From: Hyphomicrobiales bacterium
Lineage (GTDB): Bacteria > Pseudomonadota > Alphaproteobacteria > Rhizobiales > Rhizobiaceae
Length of the DNA: 35,017 bases
Direction: 5' to 3'
Assembly: GCA_900469625.1 (NCBI GenBank)
Contig: UBXV01000056.1
Location: 1 to 35,017, forward strand
The position numbers and the translations under genes were made by a program. Numbering within the stretch: position 1 is the stretch's first letter; every line of letters starts with the position of its first letter. Positions 1 to 9,850 of this stretch are shown here, one piece after another. A model generated the notes under the pieces. That model ran no database searches. It was not told the origin of the DNA and saw nothing but the letters and a program-made list of their open reading frames with translations.

Positions 1-215
1 ATCGACACCCCGGCAACGCCTGCCGCAGCGGATACGGCCTCCGCGTCACGCCCGACCACGAGCGCGACATCGGATATGGCCGCGCTCGAAAGCGCGTCGA
101 CCACATGGGCGATCATCGGCCGGCCGGCCACGGGATGCAGCACCTTCGACATCGACGACTTCATCCGCGTGCTTTCACCCGCGGCCAGTACAATCGCCAG
201 GCAACTCCGTTCCAT
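1..215 (-). CDS. glmU: Bifunctional UDP-GlcNAc pyrophosphorylase / glucosamine-1-P acetyltransferase, N-terminal part
   Basis: Only the first 71 codons lie in the window; the gene runs off the left edge. The translation starts [20 protein letters not shown] and continues with [17 protein letters not shown]. This is the nucleotide-binding loop of the GlmU uridyltransferase domain (LAAGxxTRM), followed by the conserved [11 protein letters not shown]. GlmU makes UDP-GlcNAc in the cytoplasm for peptidoglycan and lipopolysaccharide. The ATG at 213-215 is preceded by AAGGAG (complement of 224-229) eight bases upstream, which settles the start. The gene is divergent from the membrane-protein gene at 420, so 216-419 must hold both promoters. 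The acetyltransferase half cannot be seen here. Confidence 0.93.
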   Translation of the reverse strand, partial: MERSCLAIVLAAGESTRMKSSMSKVLHPVAGRPMIAHVVDALSSAAISDVALVVGRDAEAVSAAAGVAGVS

Positions 216-419
216 CCAATGATCTCCTTGGTCTTTTTCTTGGAGGCAGCGACCGGCGCTGCCCGATTCGGCACTTTGCTACCAGCAACATATTGCGGGA
301 AGTATAATCCACACAATCACGTCACGTTAACCCGGTTACAACCGGATGATGCCATAAGGAGAGACGGAGCCTGCCTCGACAACCCATGCGCGTGCACCGC
401 TCCCTTGGGAGGGACCAGA

Positions 420-2183
420 ATGCATGCCCGCACCGATCTCGACGCATCGGCGAAGTCAGAAGACAGCGTTTACTCGGCCATCCGCTCGCCGATCGCGGTC
501 CTGCTTGCGGCGCTCGTTCTCCTCGCATTGCTTCTGACCTTTACCATCCCACAGCCGATCGGCCCGATGTTCTGGGATCATTACCTCTATCTCGACGCCG
601 CCAACCGGCTTCAGGATGGACAGATCCCATCGGTCAACTTTTTCGCGCCTGTCGGCGCGCTCGGTTACTATCTGTTTGCGGCCCTGCAAGCGGTCTTTCC
701 GAATGGCCACCCCCTGCTGCTGGCCAGTTGGAGCCTTCTCATCGTCACCGGTCCCTTGATCGGCCTGGTGACGCTCGACATGCAGAAACGCTCCCGGACA
801 CTTGCCTATGCTGTCCTGCTGCCGTTCCTTCTCTATTCCATTCTTCCGTTCAACACCGGCGACTTCTATCCTTATCCGGGTTCGGATGGGTTTGGCATCT
901 ACAATCGGCAGGTCTGCCAGTTGCTCTATGTCCTGGCGGCCGCGCTGATCTATGTGCGCAACCCGCGCATTCTCGTCACGGTCGTCGCCGGCGCCATGAC
1001 CGCGCTTTTCTTTGTCAAGGTCACCGGAACTGTCGCCGGCCTGATCCTGTGCCTGACGGCCTTTGTCGCGGGACGCATGCGGCTGCGCGACGCGACAGCG
1101 GCGGCCCTGGCGTTTTTTGCGGCACTCGCCCTGGTCGAGTTGTCGCTTGGCGCAGTGTCGGCCTATATCGGCGACATTCTGGCTCTGCTCGACGTCAATG
1201 ACGGGATCCTGCTGACGCGCCTTCTGCAGGCCGCATCGCTCAATGCCGGGCTGCTGCTGCCGGCGGGGCTGCTCTGCCTCGTCTTGCTCCTTACAGGCTT
1301 GTCGGGACTTTCCGCGTCGCTGCGCAACGCCTATCGCCAACGCTCGATCATTGCGATCAGCAAGGTCTTCGATCAGAATTTCGTCTGGCTCGGCGCGTTC
1401 GTGGTCGCCGGCATCCTGTTCGAAAGCCAGAATACCGGCAGCCAGGCCTTCATCTTCCTCTATCCATTGCTGCTCAAGATCACACTTGATTGTATCGCTC
1501 ACGGCGGCTCCTGGACGCGCACCATAACGATTTCGCTGCTGGCGAGTGCCGCCGCACTGCCGCCGATGACAGTCATCGCGCAAAAGAGCGCCCGCGCCTG
1601 GATCGGTGCTGCCAACAACATCACGATCGAAAGCCGAAACCTGAAAACCATGGGGGCCGTCAACGTCCGCCCGATCCTCGCCCTTCGGGCCGAGCGGATG
1701 CGCGATATCTACATATCCGAGCCTGGAGCTTTCGAGGCCTTGGCGAAGGCGGGCGAATTGCCGTCGTTCCTGCTTTACAGCGATTTCGACTTTCAAACCG
1801 GCTGGCTCACCAATGTCGACGATGCCATCGATGCGCTGCGCGCCTATGAACAGTCCAATGGCATTCGCTTCGACACGATCTTCAACATCGATTTTGCCAA
1901 TCCGTTTCCCTGGCTCATGGACCGACACGCACCCAAGCATGTTGCCATCGGCGCGGATCCGTTCCGCGCGATCCCGCCACCGGATCAAGACGTGCGCGCG
2001 GCCGTCACCGCCGTCGACATAGCCCTCGTACCGACCTGCCCGACGACCAACGTCAACAGGGCGCTTCTGGCACTCTACCTGCCAAGCCTCGAAGCCAGCC
2101 ACACGCGCATCAAGCTGACGCGATGCTACGATGCATTCGTGCGCAGCGGACTGCGCGCGGGGGAAGCGGCTACCGGATCTTGA
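420..2183 (+). CDS. Polytopic membrane protein, GT-C-like, function unknown
   Basis: 587 residues from the ATG at 420, which has GGGAGGGA a few bases upstream. The frame stays open back to 105, but the upstream part overlaps glmU and lacks a good ribosome site. One membrane segment (about residues 26-45) is followed by a periplasmic-type loop with WDHYLYLDAANRLQDGQIP and NFFAPVGALGYYLF, then roughly eight to ten more hydrophobic segments up to about residue 390. The last 190 residues or so are soluble. An early acidic loop after the first membrane helix, followed by many helices, resembles GT-C glycosyltransferases that use polyprenyl-linked donors, but no family-specific motif was recognised. 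Divergence from glmU fits a role in envelope sugars, which is inference. It could equally be an unrelated membrane protein. Confidence 0.72.
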   Translation: MHARTDLDASAKSEDSVYSAIRSPIAVLLAALVLLALLLTFTIPQPIGPMFWDHYLYLDAANRLQDGQIPSVNFFAPVGALGYYLFAALQAVFPNGHPLLLASWSLLIVTGPLIGLVTLDMQKRSRTLAYAVLLPFLLYSILPFNTGDFYPYPGSDGFGIYNRQVCQLLYVLAAALIYVRNPRILVTVVAGAMTALFFVKVTGTVAGLILCLTAFVAGRMRLRDATAAALAFFAALALVELSLGAVSAYIGDILALLDVNDGILLTRLLQAASLNAGLLLPAGLLCLVLLLTGLSGLSASLRNAYRQRSIIAISKVFDQNFVWLGAFVVAGILFESQNTGSQAFIFLYPLLLKITLDCIAHGGSWTRTITISLLASAAALPPMTVIAQKSARAWIGAANNITIESRNLKTMGAVNVRPILALRAERMRDIYISEPGAFEALAKAGELPSFLLYSDFDFQTGWLTNVDDAIDALRAYEQSNGIRFDTIFNIDFANPFPWLMDRHAPKHVAIGADPFRAIPPPDQDVRAAVTAVDIALVPTCPTTNVNRALLALYLPSLEASHTRIKLTRCYDAFVRSGLRAGEAATGS

Positions 2184-2186
2184 CGA

Positions 2187-3833
2187 TCAGGCCGGCGGCC
2201 GCAATCTGCTTTCGGTCAGGAGCCCGTTCTCCTCGAGGATCGGATAGGCGACGGATGCGATATGGGCGTTGATCCGCTTCAGGTCGCGCAGCATGTCGAG
2301 ATGCAGCGAACTGGTCTGCAGGCTCTCCAGCCGGCCGTCGCGCAGTCGCTCGATATGCCGCTCGGCCGACCGCTTTTCCATATGGCGCACATTGACCTTC
2401 ACCTCGATCAACTGCCGGGCGAGATCGGCGTTGCGGGTCACGAAGATCGTCTGGGCGACGCGCAGGTTGTCGATCGTCAGGTTGAAAAGGCTCTTGAGCT
2501 CCTGGTAGCCGTCCTCTGAGAACTTGAGCCCGTTGTTGACCTTCTTGGTGATCTGCTCGCACAGTCCCTTCTCGATGATGTCGCCCATGTGCTCGAGATT
2601 GATGGCGTAGTCGATGATCACGATAGAACGGCGACCATCCTCCGGGCTCAGCCCGTCGCGGCCAAGGCGCGACAGGAAGATCTTCACTTCCTGCTGCAAC
2701 AGGTCGACCTGCTTCTCGAACTTGCCGACATCGCGGATCTCGGAGAGTTCATTGTTGTTGAACGCGGTCTGGGCGCGGATCAGCATCATTTCGATCAGAT
2801 CGCCGACGCGCAACACCTCCCGTGTCGCGCCCGAAAGTGCCATGACCGGCGTGTGCAGAACATTTTCGTCGAGATAGCGCGGGCCTGCCTCGTCCGTTTC
2901 GCTGTCGGGGATGAAGCGGGTCATCAGCCGCGACAAGAGCCCGGCGAACGGCCAGGCGAGGACCGCCACGGCAAGATTGAACGCCAGATGGATGTCGACC
3001 GGCAGGTTCTGCTTCGGCAAGGGCAGGCTTTGGAGGAATTCGACGCTGATGCCGGTCAGCGGCAGCGCGATGAGACAACCGATGGCACGAACCACGAGAT
3101 TGCCGAGCGTGACACGGCGCGCAGGCGGCGCCGAAGATAGCGTCGCCATGACCGGCGGGATCGCTCCGCCAAGATTGGCGCCGAGCACCAGCGCCACCGT
3201 CAGCCCGACGGAAAGAATGCCGGCCGCTGACAGCGAAAGCACGAGCATGACCACGGCAAGGCTTGAAGACGACGCGAAGGCAAGGCCTGCCGATATGATC
3301 AGGGCCACAGGCCAGGCACTGTCGAGCATGCCGAGAAACGCCGCGAGCGCCTGGGATTCGCGCATCGGTTCGGTCGCGGCCCCCAGCAGATGCAGCGACA
3401 ACAGCATCAGGCCGATCCCGACAAAGGCCGCGCCGAGGCCCTGGCGGGCGTTCGACCGGCTGACGCGATGCAACACGACACCGACCAGGATGATCATCGG
3501 TGACAACCATTCGATGCCGGTGGCGACGATCCAGGCGGTGACCGCCGTGCCGACATTGGCGCCAAGCAGGACAATCTGCGCCATGCGCGCGCGAATGAGC
3601 CCTTTTTCGACGAAGGACGCGGTCATCAGTGCCGTTGCAGTCGAGCTCTGCAGGGCAATCGTCGCGACAAGCCCGGTCACGAACGATCGCGTCGGACCGC
3701 TCGTCCCCTGGGCAAGGCCCGTCCGCAACTTCGCCCCGAAGGCGCGGGTGACCCCCTCCTTGACCAGAGACAGGCCGAACAGCAGCAACGCCACGGCTCC
3801 AAACAGGTTGAGCATCACGATTGTCGATTGCAT
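2187..3833 (-). CDS. Na+/phosphate cotransporter family protein with C-terminal PhoU domain
   Basis: 548 residues from the ATG at 3831-3833. The frame extends to a GTG at 3866, but GGGAAGAG just before 3833 favours the shorter form. The membrane part carries the two inverted repeats typical of Na/Pi-II (NptA/YjbB-like) carriers. Each has a serine-rich turn (QSSTATALM at 62-70 and ASSSSLAVVM at 187-196) and a GAN motif (LLGANVGTAVTA at 89-100 and VLGANLGGAIPPV at 217-229). After about residue 335 comes a charged helical region (EVLRVGDLIEMMLIRAQTAF, then INLEHMGDIIEKGL) that matches a PhoU-like helical bundle. The family moves phosphate with sodium at the inner membrane, and the PhoU part is thought to regulate it. 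No clear Pho box was seen upstream. The gene ends three bases after the preceding convergent gene. Confidence 0.9.
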   Translation of the reverse strand: MQSTIVMLNLFGAVALLLFGLSLVKEGVTRAFGAKLRTGLAQGTSGPTRSFVTGLVATIALQSSTATALMTASFVEKGLIRARMAQIVLLGANVGTAVTAWIVATGIEWLSPMIILVGVVLHRVSRSNARQGLGAAFVGIGLMLLSLHLLGAATEPMRESQALAAFLGMLDSAWPVALIISAGLAFASSSSLAVVMLVLSLSAAGILSVGLTVALVLGANLGGAIPPVMATLSSAPPARRVTLGNLVVRAIGCLIALPLTGISVEFLQSLPLPKQNLPVDIHLAFNLAVAVLAWPFAGLLSRLMTRFIPDSETDEAGPRYLDENVLHTPVMALSGATREVLRVGDLIEMMLIRAQTAFNNNELSEIRDVGKFEKQVDLLQQEVKIFLSRLGRDGLSPEDGRRSIVIIDYAINLEHMGDIIEKGLCEQITKKVNNGLKFSEDGYQELKSLFNLTIDNLRVAQTIFVTRNADLARQLIEVKVNVRHMEKRSAERHIERLRDGRLESLQTSSLHLDMLRDLKRINAHIASVAYPILEENGLLTESRLRPPA

Positions 3834-4205
3834 GGCATCTCTTCCCACGGGGCCCATATGAATCACCCCGCCCTACAGACGGAAGCATAGGTCCGAACCG
3901 ATTTCGATCTCAATCCGGAAGGCCCGAAATAGTCACTCTGACACGCAAATTTCTGTTGCCGGCTAACAAATCCGACATGAATTTTGCCGCCAGCGCCTCG
4001 CCGTTTGGCAGGATCGGCGCCGTGGGATATCGCCTGGACGACAACAACCGACGTTCCGGAGCCTTTGCGAACTGCGCGATCGAAAGGCGATCTTCGGGCG
4101 GAGCGCAATTTGCGGCATTGCGCCCTTCATTTCCTGTTTCGTTTGTTCTAAGGAACGAACTCGTTTGGCCAACAGCCACCGCACTGCAAAGAGGTTTCTG
4201 CCCCC
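3834..4205. other. Divergent intergenic region between the Na/Pi carrier and ppiD-like genes
   Basis: 372 bp that must carry both promoters. No protein-coding reading is supportable. The only distinct sequence element is the imperfect palindrome at 4141-4160, listed separately. No convincing -35/-10 pair or Pho box was identified. Confidence 0.6.
4141..4160. promoter_or_regulatory. Inverted repeat upstream of the ppiD-like gene (possible operator)
   Basis: GTTTGTTC-TAAG-GAACGAAC gives two 8-base arms with one mismatch around a 4-base centre. It lies 45 bases before the start codon at 4206. The size and symmetry suit a dimeric regulator. The GTTC/GAAC cores recall alphaproteobacterial LexA boxes, but the usual direct-repeat GTTC-N7-GTTC spacing is absent. 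Confidence 0.3.
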
Positions 4206-6098
4206 ATGCTCGAATTCCTGAGAAAAGCCGCCCAGACCTGGGTCGTCAAAGGCCTGCTCGTCATTCTCGTGCTGTCTTTCATGGTGTGGGGCGCTTCGAC
4301 ATCGATGATCGCCAACCAGTCGGATGCCGTGATCGTCGTCGGGGACGTCAAGGTCAAGGCTCCGGACTTCCGGCTCGCCTATGAACGCCAGCTGGCGCTC
4401 GTTTCCCGGCAGCTCGGCACCCGCCTGACGCTACAGCAGGCAAAGGCTTTCGGCATCGAGCAGCAGGTCTATTCGCAGCTCGTCGCAGGTGCCGCGCTCG
4501 ATCAACTGGCCGGCGACATGAACCTTGGCCTTTCCGAAGACCGGCTGGCCAAGCTCATCGCCGAAGACCCGGCCTTCCACAGCGTCAACGGCCAGTTCGA
4601 CCGCCTGACCTTCTCGAGCGTCCTGCGCAACTCCGGCCTTCGCGAACAGGACTACATCAACAACCGCAGCCAGGTCGCCGTTCGCTCGCAGATCGTTGAC
4701 GCCCTTTCCGACGGCTACGTCGCGCCGAAGGTCCTAACCGACGCGATCGGTGCCTATCGCCATGAGAAGCGCACGATCGACTACATCCTGCTGTCGAACG
4801 CCAATATCGACCCGGCAAAGGCGCCCGGCGACGACGTTCTTGCGCCCTGGTACGACAGCCGCAAGGCAAACTATCGCGCTCCGGAATACCGCAAGATCAC
4901 CTATCTGAAGCTGGCACCCGAAGATCTCGCCGACCCGTCGACCGTGGTCGATCAGGACGTTCGCGCCGACTACGATCGCCGCAAGGACCATTTCCGCACC
5001 GAAGCGATACGCACGATCGAGCAGCTCGCCTTCACGTCGCGTGAGGCAGCCGACGCGGCGGCAGCCAAGCTGGCAGCCGGCACGTCGTTTGACGACCTCG
5101 TCAAGGCCGAAGGCAAGACACCGGCCGACGTCCTGCTCGGTGACTTCACGCCTGCCAACGTTCCCGACGCCAAGCTCGGCGAAGCTGCCTTCGCGATTGC
5201 CGCCAATGGCGGCACGTCGCCCGTCGTCGACGGATCCTTCGGACCGGTGATCCTGCGCGCAACGAACATTCGCCCGGAAACAGTTCGCAGCTTCGACGAC
5301 GTCAAGGAAGAACTGCGCAAGGAGATTGCCCTTTCCAACGCGCAGAACGAAATCATCGGTCTTCACGACAAGATCGAGGACGAACGCGCTTCGGGAGCCT
5401 CGCTGAAGGACATCGCAGAGACACTGAAGCTGAAGGTAGCAAGCGTCGACGGGATCGACGCGACCGGCAAGGACATGAACGGCGATGACGTCGCTGGCCT
5501 GCCCGAGCCGAATGCGCTTCTGCAGGAGGTGTTCAAGACCCAGATGGGCGACGAGACGCTGCCGGTCAACATCGGCCGTGACGGCTATGTCTGGTTCGAC
5601 CTCGACGAGGTGGTTCCGTCACGTGACCGCACGCTGGATGAAGCGCGAGACGAAGTGGCGGCGGACTGGACCGCCGAACAGCAGCGGACCGCCCTTGCCG
5701 CGAAGGCCGCCGAACTGAAGCAGCGGATTGAAAAGGGCGCGACGCTCGCCGATATCGCAACCGAGCTTGGCCTTGCCGTCGAGACGAAGGCAGGACTGAC
5801 GCGTTCGACGTCGGACGCTGCACTGAGCCCGGCCGCTGTCGTTGCCGCGTTCAACGGCCCAGATGGCCTCGTGACCAACGCAGCCGGCATCGGCGGCGAC
5901 GGTCAGGTCCTGCTGCGGGTGACCGCGATCGAGAACAACGGCCCGACCGACGCGCTCGAAGACGACAGCCGCCAGATCCAGGCGATGGCACGCGCCAGCG
6001 GCGACGACATTCTCGAGCAGATGGTTTCGACGCTGCAGTCGGCTTACGGCGTGTCGATCAACCAGACCCTTGCCGAAACGGCTTTGGCAACGAGATAA
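4206..6098 (+). CDS. PpiD/SurA-like periplasmic peptidyl-prolyl isomerase (parvulin type)
   Basis: 630 residues. A short cytoplasmic N-terminus ([12 protein letters not shown]) is followed by one membrane anchor at about 13-30. The rest is a large periplasmic region, which is PpiD topology. A SurA_N-like helical chaperone region with [20 protein letters not shown] precedes a parvulin-like domain at about 260-370 ([48 protein letters not shown]). The family helps fold newly exported outer-membrane and periplasmic proteins at the inner membrane. AGAGG lies about 11 bases before the ATG. The gene heads a plus-strand run and ends 20 bp before trpD, so read-through into the trp genes is likely. 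The parvulin core is degenerate, as in E. coli PpiD, so chaperone rather than isomerase activity is plausible. Confidence 0.9.
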   Translation: MLEFLRKAAQTWVVKGLLVILVLSFMVWGASTSMIANQSDAVIVVGDVKVKAPDFRLAYERQLALVSRQLGTRLTLQQAKAFGIEQQVYSQLVAGAALDQLAGDMNLGLSEDRLAKLIAEDPAFHSVNGQFDRLTFSSVLRNSGLREQDYINNRSQVAVRSQIVDALSDGYVAPKVLTDAIGAYRHEKRTIDYILLSNANIDPAKAPGDDVLAPWYDSRKANYRAPEYRKITYLKLAPEDLADPSTVVDQDVRADYDRRKDHFRTEAIRTIEQLAFTSREAADAAAAKLAAGTSFDDLVKAEGKTPADVLLGDFTPANVPDAKLGEAAFAIAANGGTSPVVDGSFGPVILRATNIRPETVRSFDDVKEELRKEIALSNAQNEIIGLHDKIEDERASGASLKDIAETLKLKVASVDGIDATGKDMNGDDVAGLPEPNALLQEVFKTQMGDETLPVNIGRDGYVWFDLDEVVPSRDRTLDEARDEVAADWTAEQQRTALAAKAAELKQRIEKGATLADIATELGLAVETKAGLTRSTSDAALSPAAVVAAFNGPDGLVTNAAGIGGDGQVLLRVTAIENNGPTDALEDDSRQIQAMARASGDDILEQMVSTLQSAYGVSINQTLAETALATR

Positions 6099-6118
6099 GC
6101 GGCAAGGAAAAACAACCG

Positions 6119-7132
6119 ATGAGTGATCTGAAACCGTTTGTCGCCAAAGTCGCCGCCGGCGAGGCACTCAACCGCGAGGACGCGCGAGCGGCTTTCGAGA
6201 TCATCATGTCGGGTGCGGCAACGCCGTCGCAGATCGGCGGCTTCCTGATGGCGCTGCGGGTACGCGGAGAAACCGTCGACGAGATCGTCGGCGCAGTCGC
6301 CGCGATGCGCGCCCGCATGCTGCCCGTCGACGCACCCGCCGATGCGGTCGACATCGTTGGAACCGGCGGCGACGGCGCCGGCACCTACAACATTTCGACG
6401 CTCGCCTCGCTCATCGTTGCCGGCGCCGGCGTGCCGGTCGCCAAGCATGGCAATCGGGCGCTCAGCTCGAAATCCGGAACGGCGGACGCGCTGTCCTGCC
6501 TCGGCGTCAAGCTCGATATCGGCCCTGAAGCGATCTCTCGCTGCATCAGCGAGGCCGGTGTCGGCTTCATGTTCGCCCAGCAGCATCACTCGGCCATGCG
6601 CCATGTCGGACCGACGCGCGTCGAACTTGGCACCCGCACGATCTTCAACCTGCTTGGACCTCTCTCGAATCCCGCCGGCGTCAAGCGTCAGCTCGTCGGC
6701 GTCTATGCGCCGCAATGGGTCGAGCCGCTGGCCCAAGTGCTGCGCGATCTCGGTTCGCAGAATGTCTGGGTCGTGCACGGCGAAGGCCTCGACGAGATTA
6801 CCACGACCGGCACGACGCAGGTTGCAGCCCTCGACAACGGCAAGATCAGCACCTTCACCCTGACGCCTGACGATTTCGGCCTGCAGCAGGTCACCCTCGA
6901 TGCGCTAAAGGGCGGCGACGGCGCCCACAATGCCGTGGCGCTCCAGGCCGTGCTCGACGGTGCCGAAAACGCCTACAGGGACATTTCGCTTGCCAATGCG
7001 GCCGCATCGCTGATGATTGCCGGCAAGGCCGCCAACCTCGGCGAAGGCATGGCGCTCGCGCGCCAATCGCTCGCCAGCGGTGGCGCCAAGTCGGCGTTGC
7101 AGCGCCTTATCAGCGTTTCGAACGCTGGTTGA
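6119..7132 (+). CDS. trpD: Anthranilate phosphoribosyltransferase
   Basis: 337 residues, normal for TrpD. It transfers the phosphoribosyl group of PRPP to anthranilate, the second committed step of tryptophan synthesis, in the cytosol. The glycine-rich PRPP loop [14 protein letters not shown] is at 81-94, and the anthranilate/Mg-binding stretch [12 protein letters not shown] is at 109-120. [18 protein letters not shown] is also characteristic. There is no fused glutamine amidotransferase domain, so TrpG/TrpE must lie elsewhere, as is usual in rhizobia where trpE and trpG are fused. AAGGAAAA lies just before the ATG. trpC follows after 15 bp. Confidence 0.98.
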   Translation: MSDLKPFVAKVAAGEALNREDARAAFEIIMSGAATPSQIGGFLMALRVRGETVDEIVGAVAAMRARMLPVDAPADAVDIVGTGGDGAGTYNISTLASLIVAGAGVPVAKHGNRALSSKSGTADALSCLGVKLDIGPEAISRCISEAGVGFMFAQQHHSAMRHVGPTRVELGTRTIFNLLGPLSNPAGVKRQLVGVYAPQWVEPLAQVLRDLGSQNVWVVHGEGLDEITTTGTTQVAALDNGKISTFTLTPDDFGLQQVTLDALKGGDGAHNAVALQAVLDGAENAYRDISLANAAASLMIAGKAANLGEGMALARQSLASGGAKSALQRLISVSNAG

Positions 7133-7147
7133 GATTAGGAAAAGACC

Positions 7148-7963
7148 ATGACCGACATCCTGCGCAAGATCGAAGCCTATAAGCGTGACGAGATCGCGGC
7201 GGCAAAATCGCAGACCTCGATCGAGGAACTGAAGGCCCGCATCGCGGACCAATCCGCTCCGCGCGGCTTTCATGCGGCCCTGGCCGCGCGCCAGCAGCAG
7301 GGTCGGTTCGGCCTCATCGCCGAGATCAAGAAGGCCAGCCCGTCGAAGGGCCTGATCCGTCCTGATTTCGACCCGCCGGCGCTTGCAAGCGCCTACGAGG
7401 CTGGGGGCGCTGCCTGTCTTTCCGTTCTGACGGACGAGCCAAGCTTTCAGGGCGCTCCGGCTTTCCTCGAGGCCGCGCGCGCTGCCTGCGCGTTGCCGGC
7501 CTTGCGCAAGGACTTCATGTTCGACACCTACCAGGTGCTCGAAGCCCGCGCCTGGGGCGCGGACTGCATCCTGCTGATCATGGCTTCTCTCAGCGACGAT
7601 GACGCCCGGCGCCTGGAAGAATCCGCCCTCTCGCTCGGCATGGATGTGCTCATCGAGGTGCACGACGCCGAGGAGATGGAGCGCGCCCTCAGGCTGACGT
7701 CGCCGCTGGTCGGCATCAACAATCGCAATCTGAGGACGTTCGACGTCGATCTTGCCGTTTCCGAACAGCTGGCATCCATGGTTCCGTCCGATCGGCTGCT
7801 GGTCGGCGAGAGCGGCATCTTCACCCATGCCGATTGCCAGCGCCTGGAAAAATGCGGGATCACCACCTTCCTCGTTGGCGAGAGCCTGATGCGCAAGAGC
7901 GACGTCGAGACGGCAACGCGCGCGCTCCTGACCGGTTCCGAAAGCGCTGTGGCGGCCGCGTGA
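7148..7963 (+). CDS. trpC: Indole-3-glycerol phosphate synthase
   Basis: 271 residues forming a single TIM barrel. It decarboxylates and closes the ring of CdRP to give indole-3-glycerol phosphate. The catalytic signature [10 protein letters not shown] is at 59-68 with both lysines present. LRKDFM at 119-124 and [13 protein letters not shown] later in the chain are standard. It is a stand-alone TrpC, not fused to TrpF. AGGAAAAGACC precedes the ATG. The stop codon overlaps the moaC start as ATGA, so the two are translationally coupled. Placement between trpD and moaC supports one transcript joining tryptophan and molybdopterin synthesis. Confidence 0.98.
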   Translation: MTDILRKIEAYKRDEIAAAKSQTSIEELKARIADQSAPRGFHAALAARQQQGRFGLIAEIKKASPSKGLIRPDFDPPALASAYEAGGAACLSVLTDEPSFQGAPAFLEAARAACALPALRKDFMFDTYQVLEARAWGADCILLIMASLSDDDARRLEESALSLGMDVLIEVHDAEEMERALRLTSPLVGINNRNLRTFDVDLAVSEQLASMVPSDRLLVGESGIFTHADCQRLEKCGITTFLVGESLMRKSDVETATRALLTGSESAVAAA

Positions 7964-8451
7964 TGGGCAAGGCCACGCTCACGCACCTCGACAAGACCGG
8001 CGAAGCGAACATGGTGGACGTCGGCGACAAGTCCGAAACTGTCCGCATCGCAACCGCCGAGGGCCACGTTCGCATGCGTCCGGAAACGCTGGCGCTGATC
8101 CTCGAGGGCGACGCCAAGAAAGGTGACGTCATCGGCACGGCGCGGCTCGCCGGCATCATGGCGGCCAAGCAGACATCGAGCCTCATCCCGCTCTGTCACC
8201 CACTGATGCTGACCAAGGTAGCCGTAGACATCACGCCCGACCCCGCATTGCCGGGCCTGCGCGTCGAAGCGCTCGCTAAGCTGACCGGCAGGACAGGCGT
8301 CGAGATGGAAGCGCTGACGGCCGTCAGCATCGCATGCCTGACCATCTACGACATGGCGAAGGCAGCCGACCGGGACATGGAAATCGGCGGCATCCAGCTT
8401 GTCAGCAAATCGGGCGGGCGCTCGGGCGATTACCAGCGCCAGGGGGACTGA
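7963..8451 (+). CDS. moaC: Cyclic pyranopterin monophosphate synthase
   Basis: 162 residues from the ATG at 7963, which shares its A with the trpC stop. Earlier in-frame starts lie inside trpC. With MoaA it turns GTP into cyclic pyranopterin monophosphate, the first step of molybdenum cofactor synthesis. The hexamer-family motifs are present: [10 protein letters not shown] around 75-84, GVEMEALTA at 112-120, and the catalytic pair D130 and K133 in [18 protein letters not shown]. The length is normal. moeA starts 6 bp after the stop codon. Confidence 0.98.
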   Translation: MGKATLTHLDKTGEANMVDVGDKSETVRIATAEGHVRMRPETLALILEGDAKKGDVIGTARLAGIMAAKQTSSLIPLCHPLMLTKVAVDITPDPALPGLRVEALAKLTGRTGVEMEALTAVSIACLTIYDMAKAADRDMEIGGIQLVSKSGGRSGDYQRQGD

Positions 8452-8457
8452 CCAACG

Positions 8458-9669
8458 ATGTCGCTGCTTTCCGTCGAACACGCCCTCAACCGTATCCTCG
8501 GCAGCGCCCGACCTTCGCGGGAGATGGAACAGGTGGCCCTGCATGACGCCCTCGGCCGCGTGCTGGCGCAGGATCTCATTGCAAACGTCACTCACCCCGC
8601 TTTCGACAATTCCGCGATGGACGGCTATGCGGTTCGTCATGCGGACGTCAGCGCCATCGGTGCCGAGCTCGAGGTCATCGGCCAGTCCGCAGCCGGGCAT
8701 GGCTATGGTGGCAAGCTTGAGCCGGGACAGGCCGTTCGCATCTTTACCGGCGCCCCACTTCCCGCGGGCGCCGACACGGTGATTATCCAGGAAGACACCG
8801 AAAAGCTCCGCGACGGGCGCATCCGCACCACCTTTTCACCCGGCAAAGGGCGGCACATCCGCTTGTCGGGCCAGGATTTTGCAGCCGGCGAGATCGTTCT
8901 GAGCGCCGGCGATGTACTCGACGCAGGCCGCCTGACCGTCGCTGCCGGCATGAACCATGGCAGCCTTCCGGTTTTCCGCAAACCCAAGATCGCAATCGTC
9001 GCGACAGGCGACGAACTGCTGCCGCCCGGCAGCACGCCCGGCCCCGATCAGATCATCGCGTCGAATAGTTTCGGCGTCGCCGCCATTGCCCGTGACAACG
9101 GCGCCGATATCCTGGACCTCGGCATCGTCGCGGACAACGCAGCGGCCATTTCGGCCGCCGTCGAGCGAGCAAGGCATGCGCAGGCCGACGTGCTCGTCAC
9201 CCTCGGTGGCGCGTCGGTCGGCGACCATGACCTGGTGCAATCGACATTGCTTGCAAGCGGCATGACACTCGATTTCTGGCGGATCGCGATGCGTCCGGGA
9301 AAGCCGCTGATGGTCGGACAGCTTGGCGACATGGCTGTCCTCGGCCTTCCTGGCAATCCGGTTTCGAGCCTCGTGTGCTCGCTTCTGTTCCTTGAGCCGC
9401 TCGTGCGCAAGCTGGCACGCCTGCCGGATCGGCAGCGCCTCTCCACGGCTCTGGTGGCAGACCCACTCCCCGCCAACGACAAGCGCCAGGACTATGTGCG
9501 CGCTCGCCTCTCGATCAATGCCGACGGCTCGCTCGTCGCCCACCCGTTCGGGCGGCAGGACTCATCGATGATGAAGGTGTTTGCGCAGTCCGATTGCCTG
9601 ATCGTGCGCGCACCGAATGCCTTGGAGGCGCCCGCCGGCGCGCCGTGTCAGATCGTTCGGCTCCGGTAA
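8458..9669 (+). CDS. moeA: Molybdopterin molybdenumtransferase
   Basis: 403 residues, the usual MoeA size. It inserts molybdate into adenylylated molybdopterin, the last general step of cofactor assembly. Visible landmarks are SAMDGYAV-type sequence near the N-terminus (FDNSAMDGYAVRHADVSAI), FTGAPLPAGADTVIIQED, the MogA-like domain with VTLGGASVGDHDLV, and MRPGKPLMVG followed by VLGLPGNPVSSLVCSLLF. A C-terminal beta-barrel completes the protein. It closes the operon, with an intrinsic terminator about 150 bp later. From memory, related rhizobia often have lexA next; here a convergent CBS-domain gene follows instead. Confidence 0.97.
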   Translation: MSLLSVEHALNRILGSARPSREMEQVALHDALGRVLAQDLIANVTHPAFDNSAMDGYAVRHADVSAIGAELEVIGQSAAGHGYGGKLEPGQAVRIFTGAPLPAGADTVIIQEDTEKLRDGRIRTTFSPGKGRHIRLSGQDFAAGEIVLSAGDVLDAGRLTVAAGMNHGSLPVFRKPKIAIVATGDELLPPGSTPGPDQIIASNSFGVAAIARDNGADILDLGIVADNAAAISAAVERARHAQADVLVTLGGASVGDHDLVQSTLLASGMTLDFWRIAMRPGKPLMVGQLGDMAVLGLPGNPVSSLVCSLLFLEPLVRKLARLPDRQRLSTALVADPLPANDKRQDYVRARLSINADGSLVAHPFGRQDSSMMKVFAQSDCLIVRAPNALEAPAGAPCQIVRLR

Positions 9670-9739
9670 TATCACGGGCCTGGCCTGCGGGCGGAAAGAA
9701 TATTTCCAGGCGCATTGTCATAAGCCCGACACAGTAACC

Positions 9740-9850
9740 CTTTAGTAAGGCAGTTATTCAATCATCGCTCAAGGCGAATGACTACGGATGTACTAGCAGG
9801 CGCCGTGATGATTTGAGGGAAAGGTCGGGTATTGCCCGACCTTTTGCTTT
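9740..9850 (+). ncRNA. Candidate small RNA or structured 3' UTR after moeA
   Basis: Between moeA and the terminator the plus strand folds into a long hairpin. AATCATC (9760-9766) pairs with GATGATT (9807-9813), and inside it GGCG (9773-9776) pairs with CGCC (9801-9804). The intrinsic terminator at 9820-9849 follows at once. A 12-codon reading frame (9778-9816, MTTDVLAGAVMI) lies inside the hairpin with only a weak AAGG in front. The transcript could be an independent small RNA or one processed from the moeA mRNA. No promoter was identified with confidence, and the family was not recognised. Confidence 0.4.
9820..9849 (+). terminator. Intrinsic terminator of the ppiD-moeA run
   Basis: AAAGGTCGGG (9820-9829), loop TATTG, then CCCGACCTTT (9835-9844), followed by a T-rich tail TTTTGCTTTTT. 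A perfect 10-bp stem with a U tract is a strong Rho-independent terminator on the plus strand. Confidence 0.88.

Noticed and set aside
456-2102. 548-codon minus-strand frame
   Set aside because: It is antisense to the membrane-protein gene and is rich in Arg, Asp, Gln and Gly, as expected of a high-GC shadow frame; no ribosome site or family.
4141-4160. LexA box
   Set aside because: The GTTC and GAAC halves face each other with a 4-base gap, while the alphaproteobacterial box is GTTC-N7-GTTC as a direct repeat.
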